Positions 1-11,786 of a stretch of 64,000 bases of DNA are shown piece after piece. The notes below the pieces were generated by a model, which did not search any database, was not told the origin of the DNA, and saw only the letters and a list, made by a program, of their open reading frames with translations. The translations under genes and the position numbers were made by a program. The DNA is taken from the NCBI RefSeq assembly GCF_021134715.1, contig NC_060019.1, positions 7,316,001 through 7,380,000 on the forward strand, written 5' to 3'. Source of the stretch: Daphnia pulex. Lineage: Eukaryota > Arthropoda > Branchiopoda > Diplostraca > Daphniidae. Position 1 is the first letter of the stretch. Each line of letters begins with the position of its first letter.

Positions 1-396
1 GCGCTATAACTGTGTGGAGAATATTCCATGTGAAACTCATTAAGGCTTTTTGAGACCGCGCAAGAGGCCATTCCGACATCTCTTCCGAGAATTCCAGAAG
101 GAAAAAGGAAAAAAAGATTGGCGTATACCGCACCATGGAAACCTCATAGAACAAGTGTCTAGGGTCAAATTGGCGGGTATTTGAACTCGGTTGACCCCCC
201 CGAGAAATTAATCATATCGAGAGAAAATTGTAATTAAATTCTAGAGCAGTACGGCGCAAGCAATTTTTAATGAGAAATGTGTTGATGCTAACGTTACGTC
301 AATCCATGGCGTTAATGAGGGCAAATTCGAGCTAAAAAAGACAATGTTGCGGGTTCATATTCCTGCGCCATTCATTTGTTTCACTTTGAAAAAATA
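1..396. other. Intergenic, no gene seen
   Basis: No reading frame with coding character and no clear splice-site pair is visible. The stretch is AT-rich and simply precedes the first recognisable promoter. Confidence 0.5.
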
Positions 397-748
397 GAAA
401 AAAGGTCGTTGAACGGGTCATTGTCCGCGTTCCTGCGTCGAATGCGACCAGCACCAGTCACTTCCAATAGGGTCATCATCCGTTTCCGACACGCCCATAC
501 ATACCCACATATACATGTAGGGTGCACTATCAAGAGGGTATATATAGACTCGAGTGGGTGTAAGATAAAATACAGTCACAGGACAATATCTTTCCCTACA
601 AGATGTCGTCCTAGAACAGCTCCCAGTTGATTGAATCCGACAGAAAACTAAATTGACTAAAAATGTAAAAGTGCAGCCGGAAAACAAATCGGACCGGATG
701 GATGAGATTCCGTCCCGAATGTGTTTATTATTCCACCCTCATTTTCCG
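397..748 (+). promoter_or_regulatory. TATA promoter and first exon, copy 1 of a duplicated unit
   Basis: A TATATATA box lies at 539-546 and an initiator-like CAGTCA at about 573-578, some 33 bp downstream. The presumed first exon runs to 748, where a GTAAGT donor follows CCG. An ATG at 698 would give a 17-codon in-frame start, but the matching ATG in the second copy (4909-5252) is in a different phase, so this exon may be untranslated. Matches with copy 2 include the block starting GAACGGGTCATTGTCC, GGTCATCATCCG, the TATA box, the initiator, ACAGCTCCCAG and ACCGGATGGAT. I do not recognise the gene that follows and could not find its later exons with confidence. Confidence 0.5.
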
Positions 749-2066
749 GTAAGTTTTTCTTTATTTCATTAAGTTTTTTTTTGAATTCATTGAACTGACG
801 GACGGACATTTGATTGATCTAAAGATGTTGCTGGTGCGGTGAAACGACTTTGAAATCCCTACGCAGCTTTCAGTGCAGATCTATCAATTAAAGGCGGATG
901 ATATATGACTTCGGAGACTTTTTTGCGCAAGTGTAAAAGGACGAACGAAACATATGTGGCTGTCGTTATATAAAAATTAGTTGATGAGTCAGATATGATG
1001 TGAATTGAATTGTACACAGTACGTATATATATAATGCGCCCTGCAATTGTATACTCTCGCCTCGTGAATCTTATGTGTATCTTGTGTGTATGTTATGAAA
1101 GAAAAAACCCGTCTGAGAGACGAGTGGTCTACTCGTGTTTCATTTGACACCAGCCTCTACCCTGCCGAAAGTGCCAATCGAGCTATTTTTGCCCTTGAAG
1201 TGCAAACGCTGCTGTCCCCGTCTGGGCGACTATTCGTGGCACATTTCCTGTGCAACATATGTTTTGATCACCATATTTTTGATTTGTAAATAATATCGAG
1301 TTGTGTCTTTTTCGTATTTTTTTCGTTTGCTTTTGTATGTCTGTATTTTTCACTATGCAATGCTTATTTTTATCAATCTTATGCGATCTATTTTTGGCCA
1401 ATCCGAAATAGACGAATACATTTCATTTCCCAATTATATCAAAAGTCGCGTTTCGATTTATTGCGGATTCCGCCAAAATGATTATTTATGTCTACGGCTA
1501 CGTGTGACGTAGTTGGTCCCAACTATTTTTGAACAAAATGACAGTTGAGATAAAGAAGATATGACGACAGAGTCTCCATCTCCCATCCGTCTTTGTATTT
1601 TGTCTGGAAGTGGCCGGCGAGCTAATAGCTTTTTCCCGGAACCTATCTAATTATTGACTGCCCTCTAGACTAAAAGCCCGACTTGTTTATATGAATATTT
1701 ATTCCGTATAATTAGACGTTGTCTGGGTTTAGCTTCCAGAATTCGACGAAATCACACTGTTTATTCAAAATCAGATATTACAATGTCAAATCATACCGAA
1801 AAAAAGAAAATGAATCTGAGTCACAAAAAAGATGCCGGAATGTACGATAGACGCGCAAAATACAAGAAGAGAAATATAATTATTTGAGCCTCGATCAACT
1901 CAAATTATACAATAATCAACATGACATCTTACAGCATTCAAATTGAAAAAAACTCGGTTCAAAAAAAAATAGCAGCAACCCTGGAAATCAACATTTCTGG
2001 CAGAAACATACTTTCATTATAATAATAAGGCACTGATAATCAAAATTTTGCATTGCAATAATAAAT
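749..2066. other. Intron/intergenic; contains a second block of the duplicated unit
   Basis: About 1110-1250 resembles about 5690-5760 (shared pieces include GCCAGCCT, CACCCTG and the stretch around CCTTGAAGTG/CCTTGACGT), so the duplication reaches well beyond the promoter. TTTATT at 1760-1765 reads as AATAAA on the minus strand and could be the poly(A) signal of the gene ending at 2067. No convincing coding exon was found. Confidence 0.4.
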
Positions 2067-3425
2067 TCAACTCTGCAGCGATGAAAAGTCACCGTCGCAA
2101 TTTTCCTTCGTCGCTGCTGCTGCACCCAGAAGGAAGCCGACAATGTTAGTGCGCTTATTATCATTGACGTCCTTCTTGGGGGATTTCCCAGCGTCGGTCA
2201 GGATAATAAATCGGCCGTTCCGGTCCAAATCGCATTTGACTTTCTTCAAGTGGGTCCGGAGTGTCGCTAAAGCCTCGCCGGCGCCGATTCGCTGTGATAA
2301 GACGATGCCGGCCAGGATGTTGGAGATGCGCGAACCGATGCCCAGGAAGAAACCGCCGGCGTCGCTGTAATAATGGGCGAAATCGGTGGTCAGATTGCGG
2401 TTGCGTTCCAGCTGGGCGACGCTGGACGAGCTGCTGTTCCGGGTGCCGTTGAGGAGCAGGATCATCTCATCGTGGATTTCGGCGCTTTCCTGGCGACTTT
2501 CCTCGATGGCCATCGCTAGTTCCTCGTCCAGTTGGCTCCACTTGTGCAGTTTCTCTTGCGTCTTGTTGAGCGCCTGCCTGGAACAATTCCAGCGCCACTT
2601 GGCACGCTCTAACCTGGCCTTGACGTCGGCCCATTCACCGTCCTGGGTGAAGTTGATGCCGCTCTTCAGCGCTTGCCATTCCTGGGTAGTTGTCTTGAGT
2701 TCGACTCGATCCCGCTGCAAGCGCCGGGTCAAATCGGCGATGGTCCTCCTCAGCGACTGGATGGCCAATTTCAGTTTCCTGCGGCTGTTGATGCGCGAAG
2801 CTTTGCGCTTGATGACACCAACGTTGGCCCGTTCCAGCTTGGCCCGGATCTTCACCGCCGAATTCTTGACGGCCCTCGTCAAGTTGAAGAGCTCCTCGAA
2901 CTGACTGGCCATCAAGTAGAAAAGCTGGGCGATCTTCTTGGTCGATTCGCTGATGTTGGTCAGCGGTGGTTCAATCAATTCGGTGATTAATAGTTCACTC
3001 GAGTTGAGGGCCCGGTTCACTTCTTGGAATTGATTTTCCACGTTGGCGACCAACAATTGTAACTGCGTGGCACTGGTGTTGGACAACTGGAAGGCGCTGG
3101 CCACCTGCTGGGTGATTTGAAGCAGCGAAGTCTGCAGGGCTTTCGAATCTTCGAGCAGGGCCAGCGGAGCGGGTTTCCTATTAGCATTAAAGCCAGTCTT
3201 CAGAAGGAGACCCGGGATCTGGAAATTCAAATCGGGAATTTGAACCGCCCAATCTCCGGAGCTGCAGGATTCAACGTCGCCATCCTCTCCGGCGACAATC
3301 ACTTCGCTGCTGACGTTGTGATCGCTCAAACGAAATGACGACGCTCCGGTTAATAACAAGAGCGCCAAGCCGATGCAAATGAGGACGACTGCTGGTGTTT
3401 GATTGCTACTGCTGCTGCTGGACAT
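2067..3425 (-). CDS. Intronless secreted coiled-coil protein, family not recognised
   Basis: A single open frame of 452 residues. I start it at the ATG at 3425-3423; the frame is open a little further upstream but only from a GTG. After a Ser run and SNQTP comes a 17-18 residue hydrophobic segment (about 10-27) ending in SS, which looks like a cleaved signal peptide. The rest is mostly helical, rich in Lys, Arg, Glu, Gln and Leu with heptad-like spacing (about 80-350), and has many N-x-S/T sequons, which suits an extracellular glycoprotein. A short hydrophobic patch near the C-terminus includes VGFLLGAAAA. The gene has its own TATA promoter and lies between the two copies of the duplicated promoter unit. 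A function cannot be assigned from sequence alone; that it is a real gene is likely from its length, codon use and promoter. Confidence 0.75.
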   Translation of the reverse strand: MSSSSSSNQTPAVVLICIGLALLLLTGASSFRLSDHNVSSEVIVAGEDGDVESCSSGDWAVQIPDLNFQIPGLLLKTGFNANRKPAPLALLEDSKALQTSLLQITQQVASAFQLSNTSATQLQLLVANVENQFQEVNRALNSSELLITELIEPPLTNISESTKKIAQLFYLMASQFEELFNLTRAVKNSAVKIRAKLERANVGVIKRKASRINSRRKLKLAIQSLRRTIADLTRRLQRDRVELKTTTQEWQALKSGINFTQDGEWADVKARLERAKWRWNCSRQALNKTQEKLHKWSQLDEELAMAIEESRQESAEIHDEMILLLNGTRNSSSSSVAQLERNRNLTTDFAHYYSDAGGFFLGIGSRISNILAGIVLSQRIGAGEALATLRTHLKKVKCDLDRNGRFIILTDAGKSPKKDVNDNKRTNIVGFLLGAAAATKENCDGDFSSLQS

Positions 3426-3469
3426 GTTGATCAAGTGCGTAGTCTCGGTGAAGCTCACTCGCGATAGAC

Positions 3470-3504
3470 TGTGAGCTTGTGGGTCTCGGCGTCAGTCCTT
3501 TATA
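3470..3504 (-). promoter_or_regulatory. TATA box and initiator of the 2067-3425 gene
   Basis: TATAAA on the minus strand occupies 3504-3499. A CTCACAGT initiator-like sequence places a start at about 3472, exactly 32 bp downstream, leaving a 5' UTR of about 47 nt. The same spacing and CTCACA core occur before the receptor gene at 42299-44640. Confidence 0.6.
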
Positions 3505-4908
3505 ACCGCCGAGCATCCAAAGTATCGAGTAAGTAGCAAAAGAGAAAAAAAAGAAAAACAAAATAAGTAGTACTGGTAGAGAGTCCAGTAAATAAATTGA
3601 TAAAAAAAAGAAGAAGATTAGCGCTCAGTCGTAAGTTTCTTTTTTGAAATGTTTTTAATTTTTCTATTTTCTATTTTGTTTCGAGACACCGAGACGGTTT
3701 TTGATGACGAAATTTGAGTTTTGTCTACTTGGATAATATTAGAACAACTCGCTGCAGTTATTGCACATGTCGAATGTGAGCCGAACAATATTCTCCATAA
3801 ATTTCTCGGTAGTAATCTGTAAATGTGTCAGTGTTATATTATTGATTTGTGCCATTCTGACACCAGCGTCAACTCTTTAATGAGGGGAACCTATCTATTT
3901 CGGATGGTTCGAACCGGTTGAAGTGCGCTCGCTCATCTAAAAATAACATCTTATTTTATTTAATTTTTTTCAGACGAAAACATATTATAGCTGCTCAGAC
4001 GGCGAGGTTATCACCATCCTCTTTGATTATAATTCACAACTTAGCTGATCTAATATTTGTATGAGTTATTGGCATCCCGAAAGCACTGACGGTGCAACCC
4101 GCGGTGGTCTTCCCAGCACTTTTGCTCCGAGTCTTTTTAGTTTTAAAATATTAAAAGCAGATGAGAGCGTGCAGCAGCACATATAATAAGTTAATAGTTT
4201 AATTGGAAGCAATAAATTCGGTGAGATTCGATATGACTGCTGCTGCTGTTGCTCGTCCCAACTGGAATTATTTTGACTGGGTTGCACTTATTATTTTCTG
4301 ATTCGTCTTCGATGAACTTTATACAGTAGATTAAACAAAGTGGGCGATCACTCACTCGACTAGTGTGTGGGTCCTTGTGACCGCTGAGGCAGATTCCACT
4401 AGTTGTCATCTGCGGCAATGATATTTTAGAGACTCAAAAGTAACCGCTCCCATTTGATTACAAAGCAGCGTCCTTCATTCTAGTTTCCGCTGGAACTTTG
4501 TGCAACAAGAACAAATGTAATGACCAATTCCTTCCGCCTCTTCGGTATTGATTTTCTTGGGCGAGATCAAAATCGTTTCCAACGTCGTTTGAGTTGACTC
4601 AATTATCAAATTTGAATTTCCCGCGTGACACTATTCAAGGTGGCACTTCGGTCAATGCGCAGATTCAATTATTATTGATGCATCTATTATTATGATGATG
4701 CATTTATTATTAATGCTAGCTTCGATGAATTATTATTACAAGAATTTCATTCAAAATTCATTTTAGTATATTTAAGAAGATCGTGTTTAATAGCATTTCC
4801 GCTGGCAGCCGAATTCAACCGATGATAATTAAATTTTAAATTTTTTTGTTTTTTATTAAAATTTTTTTTTTCAATTTCGGTTTGAAATGGAAAAGGATCA
4901 AACGATGA
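3505..4908. other. Intergenic with a possible decayed promoter copy
   Basis: Minus-strand sequence at about 4395-4330 resembles the promoter at 3510-3450 (GCGGTCACAAGGA against GCGGTTATAAAGGA, then CCCACA and GAGTGAG). The TATA core is altered. A CAGCAGCAGCAG run at 4230-4255 echoes the Ser-codon run at the start of the 2067-3425 gene. No intact gene was found. Confidence 0.3.
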
Positions 4909-5252
4909 GGTCGTCGAACGGGTCATTGTCCGAATGTCCCTATATGCCACCACTGCGAGCGTTAGATTTTCAATAGGTCATCATCCGTCCTCGATCCGCC
5001 CATCCACAGTAGGGTATCGTAGAGAGTATATATATAGACTTATTCGTTGAAAGTGATAAGCAGTCATAGCACAAGATCTACCCTTATACAGATCTCTCTT
5101 GCCCTAAAACAGCTCCCAGCACGAAATATTTGGTTCGAAAACGTTTCGACACATTTGAATTGTTTAACATAATATAACACGTCTGTGAGTGCAATGATGA
5201 TGGCACCGGATGGATTTCGTCATGATCGTCTCAAAATTCCCTGGTCTTTCCG
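4909..5252 (+). promoter_or_regulatory. TATA promoter and first exon, copy 2 of a duplicated unit
   Basis: A TATATATATAG box at 5027-5037 is followed about 33 bp later by CAGTCA at 5061-5066. The first exon ends at 5252 before GTAAGT. Three in-frame ATGs begin at 5194 and would encode about 19 residues before the junction. The copy is clearly homologous to 397-748 but substantially diverged, so the duplication is not recent. Confidence 0.5.
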
Positions 5253-6405
5253 GTAAGTTATTTTGGCCTCAATCTATATGTGATTGCGCATTAGTTTATC
5301 AAAGTTTTTTTTTTAAAACTTGCCTGAAACTCCCGATTCGTTTCTAGAAATTGTAGGACAGATATTCTTGTCAAGTTGTTTACGTACACAGGACGGCGCC
5401 CTTGAAATATGCGCAGTTGGATCCATAAATATCGAGACGGAAATTAAGTCTGTACTCTTTGGCGGAGACTTTGAAATGTTGCACAGTAAGAAACGTGATC
5501 ATCTCTATAAAATAAGGCGTCTCATGTAGACTAGTTATAATGAGAGTTTCTTTTATTTAAGACGATTTAAGATTAGCTGCAATGTTTTACTTAGAATGTT
5601 GTATATGCAGATCGCCCTTTTTTTTTTCTCGTGAATGATTTTGTCTTGTTGGATATAATGATGTCTACGTGGCATCATTATTATTTTATTCGCCAGCCTT
5701 CACCCTGCAAGTGCCCAAACGACCTGTCCTTGACGTCCTCGTCTAGACGATCATTCGTGTGCGTGACCGATATAATGATTTAGATAATATCGTGCCTTTA
5801 ACGTCTTGCTTATCTTACAACATTTGCAATTTGCAATTTAGTTTCGACGAATGAGCACACATTTATTTTCCTTTTGCTATATCGAACCGCCTCTTTTTTC
5901 CTGTGTCACTGTCCTTTCGTTATCGCAGAAGTGACTCGTATATTCAAATTCATATTGACCCATTTCTTTGAATTCATATTTTTTAAAAAATAATAATAAT
6001 CGAGACTATAAACGCGCATTTATTCGCTATCTCGTCGCGTTACAGAAGAGAAACTATTCATGTACAGAACTATTATACAAACAGCAGAGCGCATCTTTTT
6101 CATTTCAAAGCTTCTCTCCGATAGGCTGCCAGAATTCCCGAGGGGAAACTAATGTATACATTTTCCCGTCCGCTTGACTTCACGAAATAAAAATTGTTGG
6201 ATAATATAGCTAAATGGAAAAAAAGAAAATTCATGTCTTCAATTTGATTTAATAGCTAAAATTCTTGTTCGACGTTTAAATTCACTAAATTGTTACATAC
6301 CTTATTTGACGAGACGTTCGCGACCGTATTTCCAACTCGCATTGAAAAACAGCAGCACGATGGCGTTTTAGAATTGCGAAATAGTACATTCGCCTTTTGA
6401 TTGAG
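5253..6405. other. Intron/intergenic after promoter copy 2
   Basis: About 5690-5760 matches 1110-1250 of the first copy. The remaining sequence is AT-rich and short frames lack coding character. No exon is claimed. Confidence 0.35.
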
Positions 6406-6654
6406 TCAGATAGGAGGCTGAATGGTTCCATTGACGGACTGGCTCCGTCCGTTCGAGAGGCTTTCGCCGACCGTTTCCGACGCGAATGAATCAATACGCA
6501 GGAGATAAAAGTAGTAGTAAAACGATAATAGAACTGTCATCAGCAAAATGCCGCAGAGAAGTAAAAGATAATCGCGCCAAGACGCATTGGCAGCACAGCA
6601 AACTGATAATGTTGGCTGCCGATGATTCTTGACTTGTGCGCTGGTGGACGACAT
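6406..6654 (-). CDS. Small single-pass membrane protein, unknown family
   Basis: An 82-residue frame starts at ATG 6654-6652 and ends in TGA at 6408-6406. Residues about 28-50 form a strongly hydrophobic segment (Leu, Met, Phe, Tyr) followed by LRIDSF, which predicts one membrane helix. The flanks are polar, with a Cys pair just before the helix and an N-x-T site near the C-terminus. CTTATAAGG at 6731-6723 on the same strand could be its TATA box, though the implied leader of more than 40 nt has no clear initiator. The Met context, helix and promoter favour a real short gene; the absence of a recognisable family keeps confidence low. Confidence 0.4.
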   Translation of the reverse strand: MSSTSAQVKNHRQPTLSVCCAANASWRDYLLLLCGILLMTVLLSFYYYFYLLRIDSFASETVGESLSNGRSQSVNGTIQPPI

Positions 6655-9256
6655 GGTGAGACTTGTCTTGTGTGGCTAGCGATCAGCACCGCATTAACTT
6701 GGTTACACGTGTCAATGACAGTCCTTATAAGCGGCGACATTTCACACTTTGAGAACATGAACATTGGCTTGTCATGTCAACAAATAATACCAGAAAACGC
6801 TAGTTCAATAAAGACATTTCTGCTGAATGCATGTCAGAGTCCACGATAAACGATGGCGACGTGTTGCTGCGTGTCTATTTATTCTGAACCGACTGAACCT
6901 TGTTGCAATCAACTTGGCATTTCGAAAGCAAACGTCGAGGAAAAAGAGGTGCAACGCATTCGAATGTTTATGCTTGGAATGATTTTTTTCTATAGAATAA
7001 ATACAAGTTAGAAATATAGCATTCATCGTTCGTACGTCATCAAAGGGAGGGTCAGTTGAGTGAAGACAAAACATAAACTGAAACATATTGGGTTGGGGGT
7101 GGGGAAAATGTTTAATACACAGCAGCGATGCATATCAATGAATCGAACCTATATTTTAGTCGGACTTCACTCGGCTGGTTCCCAGTCTACTGTCGACATT
7201 TTTCTTTTTCCCAGAAACTGTGGAAGATTCGGCACGAGTTTGATGTTGGATGGGGAGAATATCAAACCGCTCGATAAACTGCTGCGCATGTTATATTTTC
7301 CGTTGGCAAAGTTTCTTGTGAAGTTGTTACATAATCAAACACACAAGTTTTCCTGATGATCTTTTCGAAATATTGTACCAAGTTGCAGGTTTTTTCCCAT
7401 TAGAAGTTTAGTTGACAAGACTCTTTGCTGCTGTGATTTGCAGGAACTTTTTGAAACATCCCTTTATTGCGTCCTTATTCCTATCGAGACTTCTTTTGTA
7501 TCGAGTTTTATATTTTTCTTAATGTCTAACACCGCAATAACATTAAAAATAAAACGGTAAAAACGATGAGAACTTTGATGGTTGATTGTGCGATTGGAAA
7601 ACTTAGTAATTAATCCGACGTCCATTGAAGTCCAGCAATCTATAAATACCTCCCACTCATTAATGAAGTAGGAATAATAGGTTAGGGCGTGAGGGAAAAC
7701 TGCTCAACTCAATTTGGGTTTTGTTATTAATTTTAGCGATCCCACGTGATTCCATGGACGGTATACATTGTATCTTTGATTAAATCAAAGGGGGGTTAAA
7801 AACTAGTCGAACACACTACGCGTTACCGTTTCAACCCAAACGACAACTCGACAATTGCGTCCATTAATTCGTATGGTTGCCGACATTCTTCTCTGGAGAC
7901 TTTTCTGACGCTTCAAGGCTTCGGCCGGTGCATGTCCTGTCGGTGTCAAGGCCGTTAGGCCACAAGGCGCGCCTTATCGGCGGGATTTTCCGACAATGAG
8001 ATCCGGATCGACGTCAGCATTCGTGCGGACTATTGCGATTTTGCGACTAATCTGTTCGGCCTTAACTGGCAGTTCTTCCTCTCAGCTTATAGAGTTAACA
8101 AGATCAACTTCCATATGGCATTTATCTGTTTATATTATAGTCACGATCAGTGTATAAGAGTGATTTTTTGCGGTGTTGGTTAAGACGCCGATTAGTCAAC
8201 GATCCTGCAGCGATTGGACGATGTTAAGAACAGCAAGTTTTTCAAACGGTTTCCACGATTGGTTGCTGGTGACGGACGCGGAAGTCAATTCGGGATTTAT
8301 CTGAATCGTGAGATTTTGCACAGTTGTTCGATTTGTCTCTTGGCAAGGTACGCGTTTTGTTTTCAAATTGACCGATCTCTTCAGAGCTGGAATTGATTTT
8401 GTTTTTATTTGATAATTTAGGTTGTTAGAATGTATAGGACTAATTATTTCAGAATTATTTGAAGGTTTTTTAGGCGTTGTGTTATCGCTTTATCTGCCAG
8501 TCATATCAAACTACGTCACATTTCTTGTTTGCTATGGAACGCGGTAGAATATGCGCAGCGCTTGTATTTGGTTGTTCACAGTATTTTGTACAGAACATAT
8601 TAGATAACACTAATTATACATTACCATATAGTCACAATTACTAAGAAGAAAGCAATAAATAATACGATGATACGGAAATTTGAGACGCATCTTCAACTTC
8701 ATTAGCTGAAGAAAAGATTACAGTGAACGTCACTATAAAGCCGAGTGACGTCAAACTCGAAATTTTGAATTGCCGCTGTTATTGTTGACCTTAAGCCTTT
8801 CTTGTGATCGAATTCTACGGGGAGCATTATCATGACAAGTCTACTAAAAACTCAGCTAAAAATTCACTCACCAGAACTTCCGGTTTCTATTTAGATTTTT
8901 CTATGCTGAACAAAGGCACTTCCGTTGTGCGGTTTTCACTTTAAGAAGGTCAAAATGCTGGAAAACATTTTGTCACGTCACGAAGTTGTAGACAAACGGT
9001 CGGGAAACGGAAATACGTCGTCGGTAGTGGTATACCTCGTCGACATATACATTCACGCGTAAACATTATTTGCCACAGCTGAAAATTGGGTACACTAGCA
9101 AGATGTATAGTACAGACTCGGCTGGTTTTTACCTCACTCAAGTTTACTTTCTGTTTGGAATCAGGGTGGAGATGATAACGTGCATGTGTCTATGTGTGTA
9201 TTAAACATATTTCAACAATAGAAAGTTTATCTGAGATATCCATTCGAAAGTGAAAA
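6655..9256. other. Long intergenic stretch upstream of the PIP5K gene
   Basis: About 2.6 kb with no supported exon. Frames of 60-98 codons exist (for example 7060-7356) but have no splice partners, family resemblance or biased codon use. It may hold regulatory DNA or untranslated exons for the kinase gene. Confidence 0.4.
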
Positions 9257-11401
9257 ATGCACAAAACCTTTACACCGTTCGAACTGGGTGTGGTTACGAC
9301 CATAGCAGAACGACGACCGACAATTCGGAGGGGGATATTATCCGATTTAATAGAGGAACATGTTGATTTGGAGCAGGAAAGTGATTCTCCAAAACAAAGT
9401 CATCGACTACACGAATCCGGCAGCAGTTTACCTTCACCAGAGGAGGAGTCGCAACTGTTGGTTCCTCCATCTGCACACTCTGTTAGCGACTGCGATACCG
9501 AAGATGACGATTTGAATAATTTTGTTTTGGTAAAAAACAGATCACTTGAGGTTTGCTAATTTAATTTTGTACAGTGCGTGAATAAAAATTGGTTTGCGTT
9601 TCATTCAGGTGAAAGAAGATCGTAGTTCCGCGAGAAAAAATGATGAAAAATTAACAACGGATCAGGATAAGACACTCGGCCACTCAGAGAATGATGAACT
9701 GACTTCTAAAAACGTGAGGAGGAACTTGAATTTCCATTTAAAAAAAAATAATAACATTTTTGATTTGATATTTTCTTTTTTTAAATAATAGATAAACTCT
9801 TGGAATATAACGTATTCCATTCAATTGGGTCTGCGCCATGCAGTTAGAGGACGGTCAGAAAAACCGGAAAGAGATATCCTGATGCGAGATTTCAAAACCA
9901 TCGAGTCACAATATTTTTCTTTCCAAGGATCAGAGCAAATCCCCGATGCGCATCGATACTCTGACTTTCGTTTCGAGTCATTCGCTCCCGTTGCTTTTCA
10001 CTATTTCCGTAATCTCTTCTGCATTCATCCCCAAGAATTTCTGGTAAGAAAAATGAATAAAAGTTTTTTTTTTCTTTTCTTTTAAAAGCCCCGCCATTTG
10101 AAATGGCAACATTTTTTGTTTAAACAGCTATCGTTGTGCAATCAGCCGTTAAGAGAGTTGGGCAATTCGGGAGCAAGTGGATCAATTTTCTACGTGTCAG
10201 CCGACGATGAGTTCATCATCAAGACTGTACAATACCAAGAAGGAAATTTTCTTCAGAAATTGCTTCCTGGATATAATATGGTATTACTTAATAAAAATTA
10301 GAAATTGTAATGTGATAGACATGTATAAAAGTAAAACACTGTCGGCATTTGTTACAGAACCTCAATCAGAATCCCAGGACGCTGTTGCCAAAATTTTTCG
10401 GTTTCTACTCTTACATTTGTAACGCGAAGCACATGCGGATGGTAGTAATGAACAACTTACTGCCGTCTTCAATAAAACTCCACGAGAAATATGATCTTAA
10501 GGGTTCTACCTTCAACAGAAAGGTGAAACAAAATATGAATGCTATACTCTCTATAATAATGAACCTTTAGAATTTCATCGCTAATTATTTCTGTACAGGC
10601 ATCGCCGGAAGAACGGAGTAAATCCGTCCCCACATTTAAGGATTTGGATTTCATGGAAGTTCATCCAGGTGGGATCCTGCTGGAAGCGGAGATATACAAC
10701 GCGCTGATTAATTCCATCCAGCGAGACTGCCGTGTTTTGGAAAGCTTCAAAATAATGGACTACAGTCTTTTGGTTGCCATCCACAATCTCGATTCGGCGG
10801 CTAAAGAGGATGCCGAGCATGGGCAAAACAATTCGATTGACGGAGAAAACAGTGCGGGAACTAAAACTTCGTTTCGGACAGCCAAAACTAGTCAATCGTC
10901 AATTATTCTTCGAAAGGGTTCCATCGTCAGTCGCCGAAAACTGGTGGCCCATTCAACTACGCTAGAAAGTATCCAGATGAGAAATGAACCCAGTGGCAAT
11001 AAGGGAGATTATAGTCGGTAACTATTCAAGGCTTTTCAATTTTCCACATAACAGATTATTTAATATATTTATGGGGTTTTCTTTCGATTTGGCAACTAAA
11101 CAGACTTGACGGGATACCAGCTCGTAACGCCAAGGGCGAAAGATTGATTGTGTTTCTAGGCATCATCGACATTTTGCAGAACTATCGACTGGCGAAAAAA
11201 ATTGAACATGTGCTAAAGGCAACCATTCACGATGGAGTACGTTTGGCTTTAAATAAATTTTTTTGGAAAAGGGCGAATGGCTTAACTCTTCATTTGTGAA
11301 TTATATAGGATTCGATATCGGTTCACCATCCTGCTTTTTACTCCCAGCGTTTCCAAAACTTCATGGCTAATCAGGTCTTCCGAAAAATTTCCTCGTGTTA
11401 A
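9257..11401 (+). CDS. PIP5K: Type I phosphatidylinositol-4-phosphate 5-kinase
   Basis: Makes PI(4,5)P2 from PI4P at the plasma membrane. Eight exons: 9257-9550, 9609-9713, 9792-10043, 10128-10280, 10358-10522, 10599-11017, 11104-11236, 11309-11401; 537 residues, all phases consistent. The PIPK catalytic core is clear: IQLGL, KPERD, the glycine-rich GASGSIF, the ATP-binding Lys in EFIIKTV (about 249), [26 protein letters not shown] (Asp about 377) and the metal-binding IIDILQ (Asp about 485). The specificity loop reads KKIEH; the Glu there marks PI4P 5-kinases, where type II enzymes have Ala. The N-terminus (about 1-133) is acidic and unlike that of vertebrate PIP5Ks, there is almost no tail after the core, and the Trp usual after KKxEH is replaced. 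This is probably a diverged paralogue. Poly(A) signals lie near 11622. Confidence 0.92.
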
Positions 11402-11480
11402 TCAAAATGGATGAATTATTTGTCATTCCATGCCAAAAGTTCATTCGATCTGGCGTTTTGATATTATCAAACCTTGAAAA

Positions 11481-11786
11481 TACATTTGTTGTTAAGTTGA
11501 ATTTATAGTTGTTTCCACTTTGACTTCATTCAAGCACCTTTCTCAGATCGGTTTCCTTTTTTTAAGTCGCTGTGTGGCATTTTCGTGCCGTTCCGAAAAT
11601 AGCCTAAATGATTCTGGTTATGAAATAAAGAACTATTAATTAATATAGGGATTGATTATAGTGATTTGCAATTTTACCGCAATGGTGCGTAATCCTGTCA
11701 CCTGGCGTCGGTTACAGAAGCTTATGAGTTATGAATAGTCCACCTGCAGACGACGCTTTTTTTTGAAAGTGCGTTCAACTGTTTCA
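11481..11786 (+). repeat. Direct repeat, copy A
   Basis: Matches 14080-14365 in the same orientation with small indels. Shared blocks include CACTTTGACTTCATTCA, ATTCTGGTTAT, TCACCTGGCGTCGGTTACAG and CCACCTGCAGACGACGC. The two copies lie 2.6 kb apart. Confidence 0.75.

Noticed and set aside
7060-7356. 98-codon plus-strand frame
   Set aside because: It opens without a supported ATG, its codon use resembles the surrounding intergenic DNA, and no motif is visible.
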